Positions 29,778-40,000 of a stretch of DNA of 40,000 nucleotides are shown here, piece after piece. The translations under genes and the position numbers were made by a program. The stretch is from Stramonita haemastoma (taxonomy: Eukaryota; Mollusca; Gastropoda; Neogastropoda; Muricidae), in the NCBI GenBank assembly GCA_030674155.1, contig CM060318.1:2602089-2642088 (forward strand). The letters run 5' to 3'. Within the stretch, counting starts at the first letter, position 1. Every line of letters begins with the position of its first letter. Below the pieces are notes generated by a model. That model was not told the DNA's origin and searched no databases. It saw only the letters and a program-made list of their open reading frames with translations.

Positions 29778-29972
29778 TGCTATACCATTTACTTGTGTTG
29801 TGTGTATACCTTTTACTTGTATTGTGTTTATACCATTTACTTGTGTGTATATCTTTTACTTGTATTGTGTGTATACCATTGTACTTGTATTTGTGTATAC
29901 CATTGACTTGTATTGTGTGTATACCTTTTACTTGTTTTGTGGGTATACCATTTACTTGTATTGTGTATATGA
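29778..29972. repeat. ~22-24-bp minisatellite
   Basis: About nine units of TACTTGTATTGTGTGTATAC plus CATT or CTTT, with length variants. Confidence 0.9.
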
Positions 29973-29997
29973 ATGGGAGGTAGATTTCAATGGAAAT

Positions 29998-30478
29998 TAA
30001 TCATCATCATCATGATCAATGCAAGTGTTCCCCTACCATGTAGCACATTCCCTGTGATCATCATCATCATTATCATCATTCCCTTGGTCACACCCTTATC
30101 ACCATCATCAGTCATCATCATCATCTCATCATCATCATCACGGCAATGTGGGCTGCCTTCATTTGGTCACACACTTCTCATCATCATCATCATCATCATT
30201 CTATCATCATCATCATCATCATCAATGCAAGTGTGGCCCACTTCTATTGGTCACAACACACTATCATCATCATCTATCATCATCATCATCATCTATCAAT
30301 GCAAGTGTGGCCCACTTCTATTGGTCACACCATCATTATCATCATCGTCATCTCATCACTACCATCAATGCAAGTGTGGTCCCACTTCTATTGGTCACAC
30401 ACATATCATCATCATCGTCATCATCATCATCATCATTACCATCAATGCAAGTGTGGCCCATTTCTATTGGTCACACAC

Positions 30479-30517
<39 letters not shown>

Positions 30518-30637
30518 TCATCAATGCAAGTGTGGCCCATTCTATTGGTCACACACATATCATATCATCATCATCGTCATCATCATCATCACTACCATCA
30601 ATGCAAGTGTGGCCCATTTCTATTGGTCACACAACAT

Positions 30638-30674
<37 letters not shown>

Positions 30675-30709
30675 ATGCAAGTGTGGCCACGTCTATTGGT
30701 CACACACAT

Positions 30710-30746
<37 letters not shown>

Positions 30747-31423
30747 CATTATCATCACTACCATCAATGCAAGTGTGGCCCACTTCTATTGGTAGCACAC
30801 ATCCATCATCATCATCATCAATCAAGTCCCCTTCATTCACATATCATCATCATCATCATCAATGCAAGTGTGGCCCACTTCTATTGGTCCACACACATAT
30901 CATCATCATCATTATCATCATCTCATCATCATCAATGCAAGTGTGGCCACTTCTATTGGTCACACACACATATCATCATCATCATCATCATCATCACCAC
31001 ATCATCAATGCAAGTGTGGCCCACTTCTATTGGTCACACACATATCATCATCATCATCATCATCCATCAATGCAAGTGTGGCCCACTTCTATTGGTCACA
31101 CACACATTATCATCATCATCATCATCATCATCATCATTACCATCAATGCAAGAGTGGCCCACTTCTATTGGTCGCACACACATCATCATCATCTATCATT
31201 CATCATTATCAATGCAAGTGTGGCCCACTTCTATTGGTGCACACACATGATCATCATCATCATCATATCATCATCATCATCATCATCATCATCATTCATC
31301 ATCACTACCATCAATGCAAGTGTGGCCCACTTCTATTGGTCACACACATATCATCATCATCATCATCTATCATCATCATACACATAATCAATGCAAGTGT
31401 GGCCCACTTCTATTGGTCACACA

Positions 31424-31461
<38 letters not shown>

Positions 31462-32249
31462 CTACCATCAATGCAAGTGTGGCCCACTTCTATTGGTCAC
31501 ACACCATCATCATCATCATCGTCATCATCATCATCATCATTACCATCAATGCAAGTGTGGCCCACTTCTATTGGTCACACACACATATCATCATATCATT
31601 TCATCATCATACATCATCATCATAATCATCATTACCATCAATGCAAGTGTGGCCCATTCTATTGGTCACACACATGTCATCATCATCATCATCATCATCA
31701 ATACCATCAATGCAAGTGTGGCCCACTTCTATTGGTCACACACACATCATCACATCATCATCATTATCATCATCATCATCATCAATGCAAGTGTGGCCCA
31801 CTTCTATTGGTCACACGCACATATCATCATCATTTCATCATCATCATCTCATCATCATCATCATTCATCTCACTATCCATCAATGCAAGTGTGGCCCACT
31901 CTTATTGGTCACACACACATATCATCTACATACATCATCATCATCATCATCATCAATCAATGCATTGTGGCCCCACTTCTATTGGTCAACACTATCTTCA
32001 TATCTCATCATTCTATCAATCTCCATCAATGCAAGTGTGGCCCTACTTCTATTGGTCACACACACATATCATCATCATCATCATCATCATTTATCATCAT
32101 CATCATCATACATCAATGCAAGTGTGGCCCACTTCTATTGGTCACACACATATGACCATCATATCATCATATCCATCATTCATCAATCATCATCATCATC
32201 ATCATCACCATCAATGCAAGTGTGGCCCACTTCTATTGGTCACAACAAC

Positions 32250-32285
<36 letters not shown>

Positions 32286-32476
32286 ACCATCAATGCAAGT
32301 GTGGCCCACTTCTATTGGTCACACACACATATCATCATCATCATCATCATCATCATCATACATCATCAATGCAAGTGTGGCCCACTTCTATTGGTCAACA
32401 CACATATCATCATCATCATCATCATCATCTTCATCATCATCATGCAAGTGTGGCCCACTTCTATTGGTCACACACA

Positions 32477-32515
<39 letters not shown>

Positions 32516-33395
32516 ATCATCATCAATGCAAGTGTGGCCCACTTCTATTGGTCCACACACATATCTCATCATCTCATCATCTCATCATCATCATCATACA
32601 ATGCAAGTGTGGCCCACTTCTATTGGTCACACAACATCATCTTCATCATCATCATTCATCATCATCATCATCATCATACCATCAATGCAAGTGTGGCCCA
32701 CTTCTATTGGTCAACACACATATCATCATCATCATCATCATCATCATCATTCATCATCACTTCTATCATCATCACTACATCAATGCAAGTGTGGCCCACT
32801 TCTATTGGTCACACCAATCATCATCATCTATCATCATATCATCATCACATCATCATCATCATACTCAATGCAAGTGTGGCCCACTTCTATTGGTCACACA
32901 CACATATCTCACATCATCATCATCTATCATCATCTTTCATACATCAATGCAAGTGTGGCCCACTTCTATTTGTCACACACACATATCATCATCATCTTCA
33001 CATCATCATCATTCATCTACATCATACCATCAAAGCAAGTGTGACCACTTCTATTGGTCATACACACATATCATCATCTTCACATCATCATCATTACCCA
33101 TCATCACTACCATCAATGCAAGTGTGGCCCACTTCTATTGGTCATACACATATCATTCATCATCATCATCATCATCTTCAATTCAAGTGTGGCTCACTTC
33201 TATTGGTCACACACATATCATCATCATCATCATTCATCATCATCATCAATGCACGTGTAGCCCACTTCACTTGGTCCCACACCCATGTCATCATCATCAT
33301 CATTATCATCATCACTTCATCATTATTATCATCAGTGATGCAACCATCCCTTATGATCACCATCATTGGAAATGTGTCCCACTTCCCTTGGTTTA
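29998..33395. repeat. Composite satellite: ~40 conserved cores separated by (ATC)n spacers
   Basis: A core AATGCAAGTGTGGCCCACTT followed by CTATTGGTCACACACATATC recurs about 39 times between 30222 and 33280, with an average spacing near 80 bp. Between cores lie ATC trinucleotide runs of different length, usually broken by single-base changes, often with CATTACCATC or CACTACCATC just before the core. Cores are nearly invariant while spacers vary. Both ends show decayed cores (30022 and 30144 on the left, 33249 and 33370 on the right). ATC repeats have no stop in any plus frame, so long false ORFs (up to 844 codons) run through it. Confidence 0.97.
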
Positions 33396-33655
33396 AAATT
33401 AACAACAGCCGATTGCTAAAGAACTTCAGAAGGTCAGACTGATAGATCTTATTAAATCTTAGCCTTACATTGGGTGTGTGTGTATGTGTAATATTGTTTA
33501 TCATTTTGTGATGAATATTTTTGCTTTTCATTTCCTGTAAGTATTGATAATACTTGTATGTGTATTGCTGTAAGGTTTTTTTGTTGTTTTTTTCTCCTCT
33601 TGAATAGGGTGGTTATCTTCATGCCTCAAAGGGGTGAAAGGATGAATCTTGAAAC
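33396..33655. other. Spacer, no gene
   Basis: AT-rich flank of the satellite. A short GT-rich run at 33474-33490. Nothing else seen. Confidence 0.5.
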
Positions 33656-33848
33656 GGGATTATTATGTTATTGGAATGAATAAACATTTGTGTCCTTTTA
33701 TTATTTTTTTTACATCTAGTCCTGGTATGTATGCCATTTTGTTAATGTTGCAATTGTTCCCACTGGCACACAATAACCTACTCTTCCAAAAAGTGGAACA
33801 GGTTTTAACATGCGAAGATGTTTTGCGTGCATTTGCATGAGGTCTCAG
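33656..33848 (-). mobile_element. Shared-tail SINE/LINE copy, minus strand
   Basis: TTACATCTAGTCCTGGTATG, then CACTGGCACACAATAACCTA, CTCTTCCAAAAAGTGGAACA and GGTTTTAACATGCGAAGATG. More diverged than the other copies. Confidence 0.75.
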
Positions 33849-33959
33849 TTTATTATTGTTGGTTTATTATTGTTGTTATTCAATGTTGTTAAGGTTTAGA
33901 GGAGGTTTTTTTTATTTGATGTTATCCCGTATAAAGTGGGGGTATTGATGTTATTCATG

Positions 33960-34090
33960 TTGTTTAGTTAGAGGTGGTTTTTTTTTATCTTGATGTTATC
34001 CCTGATAAGGGCGGGGACTGGACGTAAAAAAGCATGCGAGTGCTTTTTCATTATCCTCAAAATAAAAATTTTGACTTGAATTGACTCAGT
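33960..34090 (+). mobile_element. LINE/SINE 3' tail, plus strand
   Basis: TTATCCCTGATAAGGGCGGG, ACTGGACGTAAAAAAGCATG, CGAGTGCTTTTTCATTATCC, then TCAAAATAAAAATTTTGACT. A partial duplicate of the upstream portion lies at 33900-33960. Confidence 0.75.
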
Positions 34091-34379
34091 CTCTTGTTGT
34101 TGTTGTTTGTTGTTTTTGTTTTTGTTGTTGTTGTTCTTCTTCTTCTTCCTCTCCTCCTTATGAGTGAGTGTTGGTTAATAGTCTCAACAATAAATTAATG
34201 CAAACATGCATTTATGCACAAGAAGGAGAGTGTCTGTGTGTTCGGCGAGCGCGTGTGCCCATGAGAGTATGCTAGTCTTCCTGCCTGTGCAATTCACATG
34301 TATCAAAGCTGACATGCACAACAGTCCTGCATTTTGTATTCCACTGTGTTGTGGAAGCAAAAATGATTTAGATTTGGAA
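34091..34379. other. Spacer with TTG/TTC low complexity, no gene
   Basis: GTT and TTC trinucleotide-rich stretch at 34097-34158, then unremarkable sequence. Confidence 0.5.
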
Positions 34380-35507
34380 TTTTTAATATATCAGCATTGT
34401 TGATTCTTATAAATTCCTAGGAATAATTTTTATGAATCAAAACGGTAAATTTTGCAAAGGCAAGAAAACGTATATAACACGCACAAAAAGCAACATTTTC
34501 TTTTGATGCAGATGAGCAGAAATCAGAATATTCTGTTGATGTTGCCCTCGATCTTATCAAACAATGGTTGTTCTAGTATTGTTCTATGGCTGTGAAATTT
34601 GGGGTTATGAAAATACTGCTATTTTAAAGACATTGCAACTTAAGTTTTTGAAACCCCTCTTCAGACTTCAAATGAGCACAATGAATAATCTGATATATGT
34701 GAAACTGGAATATACCCCTTGTCTGTTCAGATTGGTGCAAGGTTAATATATTTTGGTCTGCTCTTATTGCTGATAATTATTTTTTAAAATTTCATCAAAA
34801 TTATTATTGTACGATTTGTATATGAAAAGAGTTTATTGCTTGGAATGGATCAAGAAAATTCATGACATTTTATAAGAAACCGGGTTTGTCTGTGTGTGGA
34901 AAACACCGACAAAGATAGTTTATGTGGGAACTGTCATAAAGGTTTAATGGATAATTTTGTAAAGTCATGGTCAGGAGAGCTGCAAAGAAGTAGTAATAAA
35001 TGTTTTATCGCAATTCACAAAAATGTTTTAAGAGGGGGAAATTACATCAGTGAGTTGCCATATAACAATATGATATCATTATTAGATTCAGGTGTATCAA
35101 TCATTCTTTGCCTGATTGAACAGGCTTTGTGAACGGTATTCCGCTAGAAAATCGTCTTTGTAAACAATGTAACATGAAAACGATAGGAATGAGTTTCACT
35201 TTATAATGAAATGCTAAAGTTTTCTGAGCTTTGGAAAAAATTCCTACTCATGAATATCTGTATCCAAAGATCCATGTTCATATTTTGTAATATGTTCTTT
35301 TCTGATAAAAAACACATTTTAAAAACTAAGCAAATTTCTAGTTAAGAGTAAAGTTGCATGACATTGATGAAAAGGTTGACTGTATTCTATTTCTGTGAAA
35401 TTCTGTGTTGTAAAATGTATTTTGTTAATGCAAATTATATATGTTACATGTGGTTTTGTTCACTAAAATGCTCCAAGGATAAAGGTGAATTAAATCTTGA
35501 ATCTTGT
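34380..35507 (+). mobile_element. Degenerate LINE C-terminal remnant with zinc-binding RT tail
   Basis: Scattered plus-strand frames: FYGCEIWGYEN (about 34583), LKFLKPLFRLQMST (about 34648), EWIKKIHDIL (about 34843), DNFVKSWSGELQRSS (about 34947), then a CKQCN...EFH..MKC-like region around 35157-35215, with many stops and shifts. This order is the C-terminal part of LINE RT proteins with a zf-RVT type domain. It ends in GATAAAGGTGAATTAAATCT and repeated TGAATCTTG, a common 3' end for this family. It is a different family from the RTE-like and CR1-like copies. Confidence 0.7.
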
Positions 35508-36004
35508 GCTTCTTTGTTGTTGTTGTTTGTTCTTCTTCTTCTTCTTGTTCTTGTTCTTCTTTCTTTTCTTTTTTTCTTTTGTGTGTGTGTGTGTGTAAAT
35601 CATTCAGTTTTTCTTCTTCTTTTTTTTTTTTAATGATATGTGGGTTTTTTGGTTTTGTTTTGTTTTGCCTTTTTAAAAAAAAAAAGGGACAAAGGTGTTA
35701 TGTAATTTGCTATTGATAGTATTTTCCCCCATTATGAAGATATTGATGAAGTTTCTTATGGCGTTTACCAAAATATTTATTATATTTGACTTATTTTTGG
35801 ATAGATGGTGGTGGGATGACGTTTTTCAATTGCTTAACTCATTATGTTTTCTTGTTTGCTGCTTACTTATTGGCGTTTTTTTTATCATAATCATCATTTG
35901 ATTGTTGATTGCTTATTTCAGTTCTCTCTGTGTGTGCTTCTTGCTATTTATTATGTCTTCATGTTGTTGTTTATCTTCATGTTGTCATGTTGGTTTTTTT
36001 TTGT
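35508..36004. repeat. T- and TTC/TTG-rich low-complexity DNA
   Basis: Pyrimidine-rich, with TTC, TTG and GT runs. The T-rich frames here are artefacts. Confidence 0.7.
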
Positions 36005-36125
36005 TTTGTTTAGTTAGTTTTTCTTTATTGCTTATGTTAAACCTGATAAGCGTGGGACTGGATGTACAAAATTACATGAGTGCTTATTCATAATCTTCAA
36101 ATAAAAGAATTGTTTGATTTGTTTC
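36005..36125 (+). mobile_element. LINE/SINE 3' tail, plus strand
   Basis: TTAAACCTGATAAGCGTGGG, ACTGGATGTACAAAATTACA, TGAGTGCTTATTCATAATCT and TCAAATAAAAGAATTGTTTG. Confidence 0.75.
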
Positions 36126-36409
36126 AATTGTCTTCTTTCTAGTCAAATCCTGAGACAGCAATTTTTGTTAATCTGTCTTATGAGCAAAAATGTACTGTGC
36201 TGCCATTAAACACCTGACAAGTCAGGCCAGCGCATCATCTTCGCATGGGAGAAAATTGTCATCTTTGAAGTATTTCTGGAAAAAAGGATGCAGAAGAATG
36301 GACCAAGAAGGCAGAAAATAGACAAGGAGGAGATGGTGACAGGAAGAAAAAAGAACAAGGCAGAAACAGAGAGGAATAGAAAAGAGGAAAACACCTTTTT
36401 TGTATAGAT
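36126..36409. other. Purine-rich spacer, no supported gene
   Basis: A purine-rich stretch around 36250-36395 gives only a short minus-strand frame of low complexity. Confidence 0.45.
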
Positions 36410-36849
36410 ATGTCAGTGTTTCAGCACTGACTGGACTAGATAGTTTTATATCAATCCATCCAAATTGTCTAGATCATGTGTCCTAGAATTTGCTTGTAAT
36501 TTTAGACTTTTTATTACGTCAGAGATAGTCATTGGCTTGAGATTAAATGGAATTTTAATGTGTTTTAAATTTAACATATTGTTCTAAGTAATTCAGATCA
36601 GTTTTGCTTGGCTTGTCATGTGTTATAACTTTATTAGGTACATTTGAAAAATGGTGGTTTAATTCATCAGCTGATATATCTTTAATGGACTGTTGGCTTT
36701 TGGAATATGTTTATTACATAATGTATCAATGGCTTTCCAAATTTGGCGAGAGTCAGTTGTGGTAGTTAACAACTGTTGGAAGTAATTACGCTTCAATATG
36801 CGTTTTAGAGAATTCATTTTATTTCTTTGTTCTCTGAATTGTTCATTTG
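36410..36849 (-). mobile_element. CR1/L2-like LINE fragment, minus strand
   Basis: The reverse complement matches 24440-24860 of the plus-strand LINE in order: ACTCTCGCCAAATTTGGAAA (against ACTCTCGCCAGGTATGGAAA), TTACTTAGAACAATAT, CAATTTGGATGGA, and GTGCTGAAACAC. It is diverged and frame-broken. The homology runs to the TA that borders the pogo-like element, suggesting the DNA element landed in or next to this older LINE piece. Confidence 0.75.
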
Positions 36850-36851
36850 TA

Positions 36852-37231
36852 CAGTGGTACCCGCTTATAAGAAAGTCGTGGGGACGGGCTTTGTTTTAAG
36901 CGGGCTTTCTTATATCCGAGCACCTGAACACTATTTTGAATGTGCTTTCTTATAAGCGAGCTAAAGTGTAAATGAGTAAAATAATAGCTAATTGGACATT
37001 TCATAATGGTAAAAACATAAAACACACCCTATCTACAATTACTCATCAAGTTTGTTGTTGTTGTTGCTGTTGTTATTGTTGCTGTTGCTGCTGCTGCTGC
37101 TGCTCTTAAATTGGTTCGTTCTGGTCACGTTCCATCGTCTACATATGAATGAGATTTTAAACTGTAGCCTTCTCCATGTTTTAGTTGAAATTCAGTGACA
37201 ATGGTATAATGTTCAAAATCTAAAGCAACTT

Positions 37232-37266
<35 letters not shown>

Positions 37267-38372
37267 CACAGGGAATTCTGTGGATTCAACAACTTTTATT
37301 TCTGTAATTATAAATGAAAAACCATGACTAAAATAAAGCAGAAACTTTTGGGGAAAGAGAATATAAAGTGATCAATGCTTGACTGTCGGCTCAAGATCTT
37401 CGGTGTATCACTTATCACAGGAGTAGCCTAAGAATCGTTTTAAAAAATCGCAAAGGAACCTTGAAAAAATTGAATAAAAACCTAATACCAGACACCTGAC
37501 TGGTACTTGTATAGATAATGAGCTCGAAATAATTTTTGATTGGGTGTTAATGAAAGCCTACCACTGAAACAGCAGGGAAACTACAAAAAAAAACTGTCTA
37601 CAGGATTCCGTAATTCATGAGTTTGCTTGAAGGTAAAAGTCACAATAACTAACACAAGTAAATAAATGTATTGTCATTTACTGGAAACAAATGACACTTG
37701 AATGACAACGCCTATTGCTCAACAAGATAAAATAAAAGAGGCTGTACTTTTTAGGCCGACTTGTTCAAATTTTATGCATGTATTGGTTTTACGATGGTTT
37801 GACAAGAGAAATTTTGGGCGTTCACTGTGAGGATTCAAGCCACAGCAACACACGTTCAAAGTGCTGGCACAAATCTTTGAGATCTGAGGCTGGCTTCGCC
37901 TTTCCGATTCCAGCAATCAAAAAGGGAAAGAAGGGGCCTACAGGCACCTGCCAAGCTGTTGTGAAAAATACACAGCTGTGGTGAGTCCATGTAATGCGAA
38001 TAATGAAAAAGAAACACAATGTAGTTGGAGAAATTTTGCTTTTATGTGCCTGTCTTCCAAAACTGCCAGCCACATCTGGTGTGACGTCAGAATTTCCTGA
38101 AAGAATCAAGTTGGGTTTTTTCTGGAAATTCGACTATTGAAACTGACTGAAGGAGGCCTCGTTATTGCAAAGTAAAGTTCTCAAAACCAACTAGACTTTC
38201 TTATATCCGAGCTAACATCCTCGGTGGGACCAAAAATTGATGAAGGGGTTTCTTATAAGCAAGATTCTTATATCCAAGCTTTTGAAGTCATAAACACCTT
38301 CACGGAACCAAATTTTTGCTTTCTTATAAGGGGGATTCACTGTAAGCGAGCTTCTTATAGCGGGTCCGACTG
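36852..38372. mobile_element. Non-autonomous pogo/Tc1-mariner-like DNA element, 1521 bp
   Basis: The left terminus is CAGTGGTACCCGCTTATAAG; the reverse complement of the right terminus is CAGTCGGACCCGCTATAAGA. Each terminus is flanked by TA (36850-36851 and 38373-38374). CAGT-starting ends with a CCCGCTTAT-type sequence and a TA duplication fit pogo/Tigger-like elements. Both subterminal regions carry several copies, in both orientations, of a CTTTCTTATAAGCGAGC-like motif. No transposase was recognised inside. It includes microsatellites at about 37057-37103 (TTG/TGC) and 37236-37264 (CA). Confidence 0.7.
37236..37264. repeat. (CA)n microsatellite
   Basis: About 29 bp of ACAC inside the pogo-like element. 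Confidence 0.95.
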
Positions 38373-38374
38373 TA

Positions 38375-38999
38375 TATATATAATTCACTCAATATAGACT
38401 TGAGATGAAATACAATGTAGATAACGTTACAACTCATTCCTCATAAATACTGTAAAAAAAACAAAAAACATAATTTACAAATTTCAGTCAAACTTTCTCA
38501 GAGTATCCACAAATACATGATAAAGAGATGGCATGATATAACAACTAAAATTTGAAAGATGAATAATAAAACAAATAACATTTACAAATTAGGAACTATA
38601 CTCAGCAATCCACAATACTGAGCAAAGCAGAGGCATATTATAACAAGAATAGTAATTTGAAAGATAAACTAAATTAAAAAATGATATGCTCACAAATAGT
38701 GAAATATACCAGCAGAAAGATTCAGAAACAATGCTAGGTATAATCTCACTGGCAGAGCTTGTGGTTGAAGACATGACAGAAAATGCCTGCTATCCTGGAA
38801 AGAGACCTGGGCACATACAATACAAGCAGTCCTAGTGGAAGAGAATCTGGCAAAATATTAGCAGAAAATACCAACAACACAAGATAATATGCAAAAAATA
38901 TTTGTGGTCTTGTTGCTCATAAAGGCAATAGTGATTTATTCTCTCACTCATACACATGACACCCACACGCATGGACACTTGCACGCACGCACGCACCAC

Positions 39000-39030
<31 letters not shown>

Positions 39031-39144
39031 CACACACAGAGAATCGCAGATATATACAATTACTCACAAATGCTAGACACTCTTATACACTCATGTTTTA
39101 AATCATATTAATGTATATGGCCTACTATAAAATACTCTCATAAC

Positions 39145-39189
<45 letters not shown>

Positions 39190-39565
39190 GGATAAAAAAG
39201 CAACATTTCATGATAAATATAAACACTGAAAAAAATCACAACAATATTACAGATTCATACCCTGCAGTTAAATACTGGCTGCAAAAAATAACTGCAACAC
39301 AGCTACAATGTGATCATCAGTAAACAATACTTTGAAAGAAAACTGAAATGGAAGTCATATCATTTGCATAAAAGAGATCAGGAAATTATGAAGCATTTAA
39401 ACTTTAGGTGACCATTTACTGGAGTGAAAAGAATAGAATATGTAAAGACTTCACATGAGTGGTGATCGTTCACATTATTAAGTCTGCAAAAAAACAAAAC
39501 AAAAAATAAAAATAAAATAAATTTAAAAAAAAAAAAAAAAGTCTGCAACTGCAAATTTCTGTCTG
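38375..39565. other. AT-rich non-coding DNA with CA microsatellites
   Basis: CA arrays at 38999-39025 and 39148-39188, the former next to CACG-rich variants, and an A run at 39524-39540. TTTGAAAGATGAATAA-like and ATTTACAAATT motifs repeat loosely at 38475-38600. No gene supported. Confidence 0.55.
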
Positions 39566-39589
39566 TCATGGAAGGAGGGCATATTTCAT

Positions 39590-39835
39590 AGTGTAGACAG
39601 GTAAAACAGCAGCAGGTGTAGGGTCAAGAGAGAAAACTTCATGGTATAGTGTGTACAGGTAAAAAAGTCGGTTAGTAGGTAAAAGGCCAAGAAAGGAAGT
39701 GTCATGTCAAAGTGTGTACATGTAAGAGAGTCAAGTCACTAGATAAAGTGTGTACAGGTAAGCGAGTTTAGTCACCAGGTAAAAGGCCAAGAAAAGGTAA
39801 CGTCATGTTAAGTTAAAGTGTGTACAGGTAAAAAT
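39590..39835. repeat. Minisatellite with GTGTGTACAGGTAA units
   Basis: Four to five diverged units of about 45-75 bp, each containing AGTGTGTACAGGTAA and alternately GGTAAAAGGCCAAGAAA. On the minus strand this core reads TTACCTGTACACACT, matching the sequence at the boundaries of the neighbouring exon candidate. Confidence 0.8.
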
Positions 39836-39948
39836 CGCCGGTGGTGATGTTCAGGGTCCTGTTCCATTTCCTGGCGAATCAGATCGAGGAAGGAGACACC
39901 CTCTTGCTCCATATGACGATGCTGCTCTTCGTACTGCTCTCGCTTTAC
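39808..39948 (-). CDS. Probable coding exon of a minus-strand host gene (partial)
   Basis: On the minus strand an acceptor CTGTGTACAG is followed by a 46-codon open frame of high-complexity, charged sequence: VKREQYEEQHRHMEQEGVSF then LDLIRQEMEQDPEHHHRR, probably an amphipathic, Glu/Gln-rich helix. The frame ends at TAA 39808-39810, but an earlier donor is possible (CCT|GTACAC at about 39829), giving an internal exon. The upstream part of the gene is beyond 40000. A partial copy of the exon start (GATAAAGCGAGAGCAG on the minus strand) is repeated at 39979-39996. Family not recognised. Confidence 0.5.
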   Translation of the reverse strand, partial: VKREQYEEQHRHMEQEGVSFLDLIRQEMEQDPEHHHRRFLPVHTLT

Positions 39949-40000
39949 CTGTACACAGCACAGAAAAAAAGCAAACACTGCTCTCGCTTTATCTGTAACA

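Noticed and set aside
29998..33395. Resemblance to a CRISPR array (conserved repeats, variable spacers)
   Set aside because: Spacers are all ATC low complexity, not unique sequences. The genome is an animal, and there are no cas genes.
30862..33396. 844-codon plus-strand ORF, and 413-, 425- and 467-codon ORFs in overlapping frames
   Set aside because: ATC repeats contain no stop in any plus frame and the core also lacks them, so all three frames stay open. The peptides are Ser/His/Ile runs with a repeated core. No coding signature.
37719..38109. Pogo-type transposase remnant inside the TA-flanked element
   Set aside because: The minus-strand frames (95 and 65 codons) show no helix-turn-helix or DDE motif that I can recognise.

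Overview
This is an animal nuclear window, most probably from a mollusc and plausibly a marine gastropod. The evidence is split-gene architecture (GT-AG exon candidates), very dense microsatellites, and non-LTR and Ty3/gypsy elements of types common in molluscs. There is no prokaryotic gene organisation. The species call is an inference; the eukaryotic, repeat-rich character is directly visible.

Layout. 1-1.9 kb: a 301-codon minus-strand ORF of a lineage-specific type, bracketed by two GA arrays. 1.95-4.1 kb: a SINE that joins a tRNA-like A box to a 5S-rRNA-like promoter, then a broken RTE-like LINE, then minus-strand LINE/SINE tails. 4135-8974: a complete Ty3/gypsy LTR retrotransposon with identical 143-bp LTRs, a 5-bp target duplication, a tRNA-Leu primer site, a polypurine tract and one uninterrupted gag-pol frame. 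9-20.2 kb: the likely host-gene territory on the plus strand. It holds a repeated three-exon-like cassette (types C, A, B; about 1 kb per unit), a 35-bp minisatellite built from a cassette splice-acceptor region, and a convincing terminal coding exon at 19936-20202. 18.75-19.8 kb inside it is a LINE 3' UTR on the minus strand followed by a SINE/LINE tail. 20.6-23 kb: more tails, an RTE 3' fragment and a second RTE copy. 24.2-27.7 kb: a CR1/L2-like LINE from RT to its ATTG-repeat 3' end, carrying a TG microsatellite in its 3' UTR. 28-29.4 kb: a small inverted-repeat element and a 27/30-bp minisatellite. 30.0-33.4 kb: a striking composite satellite of about 40 conserved cores separated by variable ATC-trinucleotide spacers, period about 80 bp. 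33.6-36.85 kb: LINE remnants. 36852-38372: a TA-flanked, pogo-like non-autonomous DNA element. The right end carries a minisatellite and a probable minus-strand coding exon at 39808-39948.

Only the LTR element looks potentially active. The host genes are seen only as exon fragments, and neither encoded protein was recognised. The most unusual features are the composite satellite, the tRNA/5S SINE, the tandem exon cassette with its splice-site minisatellite, and a shared 3' tail on about nine dispersed copies.
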